A DNA stretch of 64,000 nucleotides. It comes from a virus. The translations under genes were made by a program, and so were the position numbers. The notes beneath the pieces are model-generated. The model was not told the DNA's origin and did no database searches. It saw only the letters and a list, made by a program, of their open reading frames with translations. Shown here piece after piece: positions 53,705 through 59,778 of this stretch; within the stretch, counting starts at the first letter, position 1, and each line of letters begins with the position of its first letter. The stretch is taken from the IMG/VR virus record IMGVR_UViG_3300034356_000609, positions 35,810-99,809 of that record. One strand, 5' to 3'.

Positions 53705-55149
53705 ATCTTAAGCTTACCTCCCATTAAGATTTGATAGTTAACTACATTTTGGTTTGCTATGTAAGTTCCTCCACCTGTAAGTCCAAACTTAAATGTCTTG
53801 GTGATTGAGTAGTTAATGTTTAAGAACGGAACCACTATGGGTTGACTCTCAAACAAACTCTCTGTATAGTATTTTGTGTAAGGAGCATAAACAGCCGCAG
53901 CAATAACAGTAGCGTCTAGATGTTTAGTAAGTTTTCCCTTATACATAAATCCCCCTATAATCATAGTAGAGATCATTTCTTCTTGAAATAACTGCCCGTA
54001 AGAACCTGCAGCCCCATAAAGTGCAGTAAAGTTCTTCATAGAGTTTACTCTTACAAAAAGTAAAGATGAAGTATAAGACTTAGGCATTAACCCTAATCCT
54101 GCTGAAAGTACATTAATGTGTTTATATCCCTTAGAGTTAGTTCCTATCCAAGATTTTATTGCTCCTATGTTTCCTATCTTAGCATTAACCATATAATCAG
54201 CAGACAACCCTAGAGACGCTGTGCCATCTCCTTTTACTTTAGTAAAAGACATGGTGCCTCTAGCATCTTGATTACTGCTTCGAGCTGTTTGGATTCCTAC
54301 GATATCCCCAGTAACTAAGATAGCAGGCTTTTGGGTCTCTACTTTACCCTTAGCAGCAGCCTTTGCCGTAGTACCTCCACCAGCTTGTTGGGTTTCGGTC
54401 TTTTGCTCCTCTACTTGTTCGGGAGTTTTTTCTTCAGGCTTTTTATCAGTTCCACCACCTGAACCACCCCCTCCGCCAGAACCATTGCTACCGTTGCCAG
54501 AAGAAGAACCAGAGCTACTCCCAGAGCTGCTCCCAGAACCACTAGAGCCGCTAGAATTATTATTTGCATTGCTTCCGTCATTATTTACTTGTCCTTCGGA
54601 CGACCCCACGGATCCTTGTCCAGATGATTGGTCACCTGAGTTAGAAGAATTCCCAGAAGTACTAGTAGTGTTATTACTTCCATCACCACTAGACTTGTCG
54701 TTCGATTTTCCATTTTTAGTACGTACATTAACTCCCGATGTCCCCGAAGTAGTAGTTCCTCCTACGGAAGTTCCAGAACCCAGAGAAGTCGAAGATAAGT
54801 CTAAACTCGTTAAAGAGTTCAAGGTCATTACATTATTTACTAAACCCATTACCGTATTGGTTGAGGTTGTAGTTGTAGTTGTGGCTAGTACACCATCACA
54901 AGGTTTGGTTGTACGGAAGTTTGTGTAAGTAGAATTTAACCAAGAGTCAAACGTACCATCTTGCAATTCTGTGTAAGAAAAAGCCCTTACTTGTCCATAG
55001 TACGACACCATTATAGGTGTGTTCATATCTGCACTAATGAACTTTAACTCCTTAGTGCAAGGGTCTGTGTAACTGTACATAAAGGACTGAGCTTTTAAAC
55101 TCAGTCCCATTATGACAAATAAAAGTAATATGTTAACTCTTAAAGACAC
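53701..55149 (-). CDS. Exported protein with Ser/Gly linker and outer-membrane barrel-like domain (482 aa)
   Basis: Signal peptide about residues 1-20 (L-L-L-F-V-I-M-G-L-S-L-K-A-Q). A small N-terminal domain has paired cysteines (Y-T-D-P-C-T-K-E and T-K-P-C-D-G). Residues about 140-240 are a low-complexity linker of Ser, Gly, Asn and Thr, then Glu/Lys/Gln/Thr-rich sequence. From about 275 to the end, alternating strands with aromatic ends (T-S-S-L-L-F-V-R-V, F-L-N-I-N-Y-S-I, F-K-F-G-L-T-G-G-G-T-Y) look like an outer-membrane beta-barrel, ending M-G-G-K-L-K-I. It overlaps the CsgG-like gene by 17 bases and the lectin gene by four, so the three are co-translated. The barrel assignment is from strand pattern only. 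Confidence 0.7.
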   Translation of the reverse strand: MSLRVNILLLFVIMGLSLKAQSFMYSYTDPCTKELKFISADMNTPIMVSYYGQVRAFSYTELQDGTFDSWLNSTYTNFRTTKPCDGVLATTTTTTSTNTVMGLVNNVMTLNSLTSLDLSSTSLGSGTSVGGTTTSGTSGVNVRTKNGKSNDKSSGDGSNNTTSTSGNSSNSGDQSSGQGSVGSSEGQVNNDGSNANNNSSGSSGSGSSSGSSSGSSSGNGSNGSGGGGGSGGGTDKKPEEKTPEQVEEQKTETQQAGGGTTAKAAAKGKVETQKPAILVTGDIVGIQTARSSNQDARGTMSFTKVKGDGTASLGLSADYMVNAKIGNIGAIKSWIGTNSKGYKHINVLSAGLGLMPKSYTSSLLFVRVNSMKNFTALYGAAGSYGQLFQEEMISTMIIGGFMYKGKLTKHLDATVIAAAVYAPYTKYYTESLFESQPIVVPFLNINYSITKTFKFGLTGGGTYIANQNVVNYQILMGGKLKI

Positions 55150-55825
55150 CGTTCTTGATAAGGTTTTCGATCACTTTAGTTGTAGCAGTTTCAAGTGATT
55201 TACGAGTAGCCTTACCTACTGTGCTTTGCGAGAATTTCATTCCGTCTAGCGACTTTAAGAAAGATTCCCCTGTTTTAGTGGATTCTCCTTCTCCAGACCC
55301 AATAAAGATTTGACCTGTCTTTGCATCTACAAAACGAACCTGCAAACGGATAAAAGTAGTCACGACTACCTTTGCTTTAGCTCCTTCTACAGTCTCGTCT
55401 TCGTCAACGGCAAAGTCTGCAACTGTCACATACACAAAGTATTGTGCAGCTTTAATCTTTCCTTTACCATCAATAGGTTCTTCAAAAACTCCTTTTTTAG
55501 AAGCTTTGAATTGGGTTACCATCCTTTCCTTGATTTCTCCCTTCTCCTCAGTAAATACAAAACGATTTGTCTCATCTAAATAGTCTAATACGGATTCTGC
55601 AAAACCTAAGCCGACATTCTTCTCTTGTAAGTCAGGATACATAGCCAATACTTTGGTCATGTCCATACTGATTACTTGTACTGTTCTTTTAACAGAGTCA
55701 GTGTAACCAGACACAGTAGAAATGTCTGCTTTCTCAATAACCTCATCCTCGGTTGTGGTCTTCATAGAACCACAACCATAGATAAGAATTATTAATAGTA
55801 GGCTACCAAGGATCTGATTCCTCAT
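55133..55825 (-). CDS. CsgG-like outer-membrane lipoprotein (230 aa)
   Basis: I choose the ATG at 55825 rather than 55909 because it starts a proper lipoprotein signal: M-R-N-Q-I-L-G-S-L-L-L-I-I-L-I-Y-G-C18, with the lipid-carrying Cys at 18. The mature part resembles the CsgG family of curli export pores: Y-F-V-Y-V-T-V-A-D-F-A-V, then V-T-T-F-I-R-L-Q-V-R-F-V-D-A-K-T-G-Q-I-F-I-G-S-G-E-G. A C-terminal helix follows (S-L-E-T-A-T-T-K-V-I-E-N-L-I). CsgG forms a nine-fold lipoprotein pore in the outer membrane; here the family is recognised from these motifs, and pore formation is inference. The start overlaps the preceding membrane-protein gene by 23 bases, an arrangement also seen in spanin pairs. 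Confidence 0.7.
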   Translation of the reverse strand: MRNQILGSLLLIILIYGCGSMKTTTEDEVIEKADISTVSGYTDSVKRTVQVISMDMTKVLAMYPDLQEKNVGLGFAESVLDYLDETNRFVFTEEKGEIKERMVTQFKASKKGVFEEPIDGKGKIKAAQYFVYVTVADFAVDEDETVEGAKAKVVVTTFIRLQVRFVDAKTGQIFIGSGEGESTKTGESFLKSLDGMKFSQSTVGKATRKSLETATTKVIENLIKNGVFKS

Positions 55826-56120
55826 CTGCTTGGGGTTTAGCGGCAGGAGCAGCAGGAGCAGGTGCTGGAGCAGCCTTCTCTTTAATGATGACAGTTTTAC
55901 CACCGCCACCAGTGTTTGCTTGTTGCTTCTGTTCGTTGTTCGTAGTGATGTTAATCACAGGTGCGGGAGCTGCTACTGCAGCTTGTGGTTCAGACTTCTC
56001 TTCCTCTCCACCTAAGTGGGTAGCAAACCATGCACCTCCAGCAGTAATTGCAGTAGTGATGGCTCCAATGATAGTCTTCTTTAAACCAGACATTCCGCCT
56101 TCTTCTTGTTCTTCTGACAT
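55803..56120 (-). CDS. Single-pass membrane protein with Pro/Ala tail (105 aa)
   Basis: I set the start at the ATG at 56120; an upstream ATG adds 17 residues unlike a start region. An acidic N-terminus (S-E-E-Q-E-E-G-G) is followed by one membrane segment at about 14-33 (K-K-T-I-I-G-A-I-T-T-A-I-T-A-G-G-A-W-F-A). A Gln/Asn-rich stretch and a Pro/Ala-rich tail ending E-S-D-P-W come after it. The tail is long enough to project into the periplasm. It overlaps the CsgG-like lipoprotein gene by 23 bases in another frame. An inner-membrane partner of the lipoprotein (spanin-like or export accessory) is possible; unproven. Confidence 0.6.
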   Translation of the reverse strand: MSEEQEEGGMSGLKKTIIGAITTAITAGGAWFATHLGGEEEKSEPQAAVAAPAPVINITTNNEQKQQANTGGGGKTVIIKEKAAPAPAPAAPAAKPQADEESDPW

Positions 56121-56124
56121 AATA

Positions 56125-56475
56125 TTATGAATTAGTTGTGTTTGACAAAGATACACCATCCTCCTCATCAACTTTTTGGATCAACATTTTGTCCCTGTCT
56201 TCAGAGTTGAACCAGTAGTCAACTACTTTGTTCAAGTTACCTACAAAAGCTCCTAAGAGGATAAGCAACATTTCTTTCCAGTCTTCTCCAATGGATGCTC
56301 CTACAAAGACAGCAGCATTAATACCTACAATGATTAAGGTAAACAAACCTAACACAATGGCGGTAATTTTCCAACGATTAGCCTGCATCTGTTGCAACAT
56401 GTAGTAGAAACGATTGTTGTCTGCTACTACTACGGGTTCTGCTTGGCCAAAACCAAGTTTTTCTTTTAAGTTCAT
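56125..56475 (-). CDS. Two-pass membrane protein, possibly holin-type (116 aa)
   Basis: Two membrane segments lie at about 37-58 (I-T-A-I-V-L-G-L-F-T-L-I-I-V-G) and 68-83 (E-M-L-L-I-L-L-G-A-F-V-G-N). The second is followed by N-K-V-V-D-Y-W-F-N-S-E-D-R-D-K, a pattern I associate with small holin-like or membrane proteins of Bacteroidota phages. Both ends are charged. It overlaps the T9SS gene by four bases and lies five bases before the next gene's start. It could be a second holin or antiholin beside the 87-aa candidate, or part of the export group. Position allows both. Confidence 0.6.
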   Translation of the reverse strand: MNLKEKLGFGQAEPVVVADNNRFYYMLQQMQANRWKITAIVLGLFTLIIVGINAAVFVGASIGEDWKEMLLILLGAFVGNLNKVVDYWFNSEDRDKMLIQKVDEEDGVSLSNTTNS

Positions 56476-58361
56476 ATGATTAATAGTTTAGAGTCTAGGA
56501 CTTGTTTTTCTGTCTTTAACGTAAGGATGTAAACTCCGTCAGGTAATCTTTCTAAATCCACGCTGTACTTATAGTTTCCTATAGGCATGTGCTTGTCTAG
56601 GATATTTTGGACTAACTGACCTACCTCGTTGTATAAAGACAAGTTGACATCGGATTCTTCGGCTATCTTGAATTGTACTTGGATAGCACCTTCTGTGGGG
56701 TTTGGAAATGCCATTAGGTCACTTACTTGGTTAATAGATACCAATCCTTTTCTACGAACTTCTACTATGCCCATAGTAGGTGTAATGTTCATATCCTTAG
56801 CCTTGTTATCACCTACGTACTTTTCTGCTGTCCAAATAGCTGCTGTAGCCCAAGAGTCTTGTGGTTTTTTAGCAATGAACTGAAGAGTAAATACTTGTTC
56901 TCCGTCTTTTAATAGATTGGCATTTGTAAGGTCAGCTCCTCCCCAAGACACAACTCCATTAGAAGGATTTGTGTAGGCAGTCCACTTCATGATTTTTTCT
57001 GTTACTTCAATCTGTTTGAAAGACAAATAGGCAGTGTCGTATTTAAGGTCTAACTGAAGAGCAGTAAGGTCTTTGCCGTTAGTAATAACTTTTACTGGGA
57101 CATTTACTAGATTGCCGTCTTCCACTTTGACTTTAGGCATGTTTATCTCTACCGTCTCTAAAGTAGGATCGTCATAACTTACTGTTTTGTCAATGATGTA
57201 ATTCTTGGCATTTGCTTGGTTAACAATCTTAATAGGAGTCAAACGAGCACGTTTAAAACCTGTTTGGTTAGCATCTCCCCTTACGTTGATGTAGTAAGAG
57301 ATAGAATCTTTTCCGTCAATACTATAAGTAAAGTTGGTTACGCCTGTGTAAGTAGAAGTAAGGTTTGTAGCTGAACCATTGATTGAGTTAAATTCTGATA
57401 CGGTAAAGAATAAGATATCTTTCTTAGAGTTAGGCCAAGAAGTAAATCTCCCCGCCAAACGACCATACACACCGTATACGTCAGCAATAGTAATCAATCC
57501 GTCAGAACCGTTTACGTCAAAAGAGTAATAATCAAATCCTGTAGGTGTGTATTGACCTAGTATAGATTGGTTAATCTTCTGTGCATCTGCAGTTGAATAT
57601 ACGGCACCAGGAGTCATTGTATCTCCTTTGAGAACCATTCTTACATCCCAATAGGTTGTATCTAAGAATTTACGGAAGACAACAACGCCAGTAGAGTTTG
57701 TTGCTTTGGCTTCTACTTGAGTCCAAGAACCTGTAGGAGATTTCTTTTCTAAAGACACCCAAAGATTCTTAGCGTCTGTTCCCGTAGTGTTCATAAACTT
57801 AGCAGCAAAACGTAGAACTTTCTGATTAAAACGTCCACCATAAGAGTAAACTACCAATGTAGTATCGTTACCCCAGTTAGTAGCAGCTCTGTTAGAAAAT
57901 GATTTTACACCTGCTACTTTTAACGTCTTAATAGAATCTAAGTTGTTAAATACAGCTTCGGCAGCGTGAGTAAAGGTTAAATCAAATGTAGCACCGTTAG
58001 AATAGTTAAAAGTAGAACTAGACCCTGTGTAAGCTAGAGTTACAGTTAAGAATCCCTGTACGTTACTATCTACGTACTGAAGATACTGGTCTGAAGTAGA
58101 GATTTTTAGACTAGGCACAACAGCAGTAAAAGCTGTATTATCATAGAATACACGGAACTGCATACCTGTAATCTTCTCACTAGTAGAAGTGTTATAGAAA
58201 TGCAAGGGTGCTACTGTTTGCCCTACTGTAGTAGTAGCTACTTGATAACCTGAGTCAATTACGACCCAATGACCCGTGCCAGGAGAAGTACTAGCACTCT
58301 GTCCAAAGAGGCTAGCTGTAAGTAGGAATAACCCTACTAGAAGCGATTGTATTTTTTTCAT
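56472..58361 (-). CDS. T9SS-exported surface protein with cohesin-like and dockerin-like modules (629 aa)
   Basis: Signal peptide about 1-23. Residues about 31-165 and 408-537 are cohesin-like sandwiches (the second: V-N-V-P-V-K-V-I, L-Q-L-D-L-K-Y-D-T-A-Y-L, G-E-Q-V-F-T-L-Q-F). Between them, about 254-345, is a dockerin-like module with loop D282-V-N-G-S-D-G-L-I-T-I-A-D and A-G-R-F-x-x-W, shared with the lectin protein. The last 78 residues are a type A T9SS sorting domain: F552-P-N-P-T-E-G, V-N-L-S-L-Y-N-E-V-G, L-P-D-G-V-Y-I-L-T-L, K-L-L-I-I. That domain normally sends proteins across the outer membrane and is removed or anchored by a sortase. It lies in the envelope unit, overlapping genes on both sides by four bases. 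The phage therefore appears to use host T9SS. The source was probably a host gene. Confidence 0.8.
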   Translation of the reverse strand: MKKIQSLLVGLFLLTASLFGQSASTSPGTGHWVVIDSGYQVATTTVGQTVAPLHFYNTSTSEKITGMQFRVFYDNTAFTAVVPSLKISTSDQYLQYVDSNVQGFLTVTLAYTGSSSTFNYSNGATFDLTFTHAAEAVFNNLDSIKTLKVAGVKSFSNRAATNWGNDTTLVVYSYGGRFNQKVLRFAAKFMNTTGTDAKNLWVSLEKKSPTGSWTQVEAKATNSTGVVVFRKFLDTTYWDVRMVLKGDTMTPGAVYSTADAQKINQSILGQYTPTGFDYYSFDVNGSDGLITIADVYGVYGRLAGRFTSWPNSKKDILFFTVSEFNSINGSATNLTSTYTGVTNFTYSIDGKDSISYYINVRGDANQTGFKRARLTPIKIVNQANAKNYIIDKTVSYDDPTLETVEINMPKVKVEDGNLVNVPVKVITNGKDLTALQLDLKYDTAYLSFKQIEVTEKIMKWTAYTNPSNGVVSWGGADLTNANLLKDGEQVFTLQFIAKKPQDSWATAAIWTAEKYVGDNKAKDMNITPTMGIVEVRRKGLVSINQVSDLMAFPNPTEGAIQVQFKIAEESDVNLSLYNEVGQLVQNILDKHMPIGNYKYSVDLERLPDGVYILTLKTEKQVLDSKLLII

Positions 58362-58813
58362 GGTTTGTATAATTGTACTTTATCATAAGCATTTGCCGTT
58401 AACCATGGCTCTGGGGTTGGTAGTTTTTGTATGAAGGATAACTCGTACACATAGCATTTATACTCTTCTTCCTTCTCAGTTAAGAATCTATTTTCTATCA
58501 TAAATAGTAAATGGAGACTCTCGTGAACTATTACAGCCGCTAAGTTATTGATTGAGTTTAACTTAATGTCTGCATCTGCTATGAGTATGGTATATTGACC
58601 TTCTAATATACCATTGGAAGAAAAAGAACTTTTCCAAAAGTCAACACGATGGCATACCTTCTTTAGAACTGCATACTTACTAGAGTCAACAGTTCGTAAT
58701 AATTGTATGGCCGAGTCGACTTTTAAATCCCAACCGTCCCCTGCTTTGGCTATAACTTGAGCCTTACAAGGAACGGTTAAGAGTATTAAAAGACTGATAA
58801 ACAGTCTAAACAT
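58358..58813 (-). CDS. Secreted HExxH metallopeptidase-like protein (151 aa)
   Basis: Signal peptide (M-F-R-L-F-I-S-L-L-I-L-L-T-V-P-C-K-A-Q, cleavage after KAQ). The zinc motif is V-I-V-H97-E-S-L-H101, followed by acidic residues E115-E-E and Y-E124-L, so a third metal ligand is available 14-23 residues on, as in gluzincin-type peptidases. The mature protein is about 132 aa, very small for a peptidase. It overlaps the T9SS gene by four bases and the endolysin-like gene by one. It could help lysis, trim an envelope protein, or mature the T9SS substrate. The motif is seen; activity is inferred. Confidence 0.65.
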   Translation of the reverse strand: MFRLFISLLILLTVPCKAQVIAKAGDGWDLKVDSAIQLLRTVDSSKYAVLKKVCHRVDFWKSSFSSNGILEGQYTILIADADIKLNSINNLAAVIVHESLHLLFMIENRFLTEKEEEYKCYVYELSFIQKLPTPEPWLTANAYDKVQLYKP

Positions 58814-59448
58814 TATTTCTTGGCAGCTTTCTTAGCCTCACCTTTTGCTTTGTCTGCTGCAATAAAATCACCAGACTCAATCAAAGTATAAGTAAAAGAA
58901 TTACCATGAATCCCACGAGCTTGTTTGCAAAGTTCCAAAAACTGATTAAAGTCCTTTTCTCTCTTAAATACCTGACAACCCTCACTCCAATTCTCAACAT
59001 AGGTAGAATCTGCACCAGCCTTGTGGATGTTGATACCGAAAATACCTTCTTGGATTTTAGACTCGTCATAAGTCATATCCTTGTTGGCATCTCTGTATAC
59101 TTTTACGTTAGCTTTTTGCTTAAGAGCTTCGTATTTGCCTTGGTGTAATGCAATATGATGTGAACCTCTGTATTGACCTGGAACCAAACGAGCAACACCT
59201 GCTGCGTTGTGAAACTCTTTTACACCTTTAGTACCTGGATCAGTGGTCGCTTGCCATTGGTGAAACTGCCAAACTCCCTTGAGTTTGTAAGCAACAGTCA
59301 TAGTGTCGTCAAATAGATTAGTAACATCGTTACCAGTAGAAGAGTTACGTACTCCGATGATATTAATATCGTAGTCCTTTGTTCCGTCAAAGTAAACATA
59401 GCCCTTGGCTTTTACTGCGGCTTCAATTTGTTCTCTAGTATAATTCAT
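58813..59448 (-). CDS. Endolysin-type peptidoglycan hydrolase (211 aa)
   Basis: Motif G-I-N-I-H142-K-A-G then E-N-W154-S-E-G-C158-Q-V-F has the IHxx...W-S-x-G-C order found in L,D-transpeptidase/YkuD-like enzymes and in a family of putative endolysins of Bacteroidota phages. An earlier H-H-I-A-L-H is also present. There is no signal peptide, so it needs a holin to reach the wall, and the 87-aa holin-like gene lies five bases upstream. The last 20 residues are Lys/Ala-rich. The substrate bond (peptide cross-link or other) cannot be told from sequence. It could instead be a peptidoglycan-modifying transpeptidase, but the lysis context favours endolysin. Confidence 0.75.
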   Translation of the reverse strand: MNYTREQIEAAVKAKGYVYFDGTKDYDINIIGVRNSSTGNDVTNLFDDTMTVAYKLKGVWQFHQWQATTDPGTKGVKEFHNAAGVARLVPGQYRGSHHIALHQGKYEALKQKANVKVYRDANKDMTYDESKIQEGIFGINIHKAGADSTYVENWSEGCQVFKREKDFNQFLELCKQARGIHGNSFTYTLIESGDFIAADKAKGEAKKAAKK

Positions 59449-59453
59449 GATTA

Positions 59454-59717
59454 TTAAGATTCAGTGGTTTCAGAAGAGTTAGATGCTTCAGGCTTCTTCA
59501 TGATCTTTTCAACCGAAGTCAAACCCAAACAACCGAACGCAAGTAATGCAACAGCATCTACTAATGGAACAGAAGGTGCAAAGTGAGCTTCAGTAAATGA
59601 ATTAGCGTACAAAGTAGCGCACAGAGTCAATGTGCAAAATAAGCCGCACAAACGTTTCATGGAGACATTACCCTTCTCGTCTTTGAAAAGGCCTCCAATA
59701 AAGTTTAGAAATTTCAT
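59454..59717 (-). CDS. Holin-type two-pass membrane protein (87 aa)
   Basis: Two hydrophobic segments at about 22-39 (R-L-C-G-L-F-C-T-L-T-L-C-A-T-L-Y) and 50-67 (V-P-L-V-D-A-V-A-L-L-A-F-G-C-L-G-L), with a short charged N-terminus (F-K-D-E-K-G-N-V-S-M-K) and a Lys/Glu/Ser tail. Size, topology and the place right before the endolysin-like gene fit a holin, which makes holes in the inner membrane at lysis time. It is the first gene after the promoter at 59742-59770. Identity is from topology and context. Confidence 0.7.
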   Translation of the reverse strand: MKFLNFIGGLFKDEKGNVSMKRLCGLFCTLTLCATLYANSFTEAHFAPSVPLVDAVALLAFGCLGLTSVEKIMKKPEASNSSETTES

Positions 59718-59730
59718 AAGTATAGTTTTT

Positions 59731-59747
59731 TGTTCAAGAACAAAAAT
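59731..59747. promoter_or_regulatory. Palindrome at the start of the envelope unit
   Basis: Arms TTTTGTTC and GAACAAAA flank a 2-base centre (core TTGTTC-AA-GAACAA on the plus strand). It overlaps the last bases of the -7 element (59742-59749) and the predicted transcription start of the envelope/lysis unit. A loop of two bases is too short for a stable RNA hairpin, so a protein-binding operator is more likely than a terminator. Confidence 0.5.
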
Positions 59748-59770
59748 AAACTATTGAAAAAATAAGTCAA
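59742..59770 (-). promoter_or_regulatory. Bacteroidota-type promoter for the envelope/lysis unit
   Basis: On the minus strand TTG (59770-59768; in context TTGAC), an 18-base spacer and TATTTTTG (59749-59742) match TTG-N18-TAnnTTTG. The start should be near 59735, just before the holin-like gene at 59717. All genes down to 52275 follow with overlaps or gaps under 15 bases, so this one promoter can serve lysis and surface genes alike. Confidence 0.75.
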
Positions 59771-59778
59771 GTGCTTTA

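Noticed and set aside
54485-54928. Long plus-strand reading frame rich in Leu/Pro/Glu
   Set aside because: It is the antisense of the Ser/Gly/Asn linker of the 482-aa barrel-like protein; composition follows from that low-complexity sequence, and there is no promoter or neighbouring plus-strand gene.
55826-55909. Upstream start for the CsgG-like gene
   Set aside because: It would add 28 residues ahead of a clear lipoprotein signal peptide and destroy its function; the ATG at 55825 is preferred.
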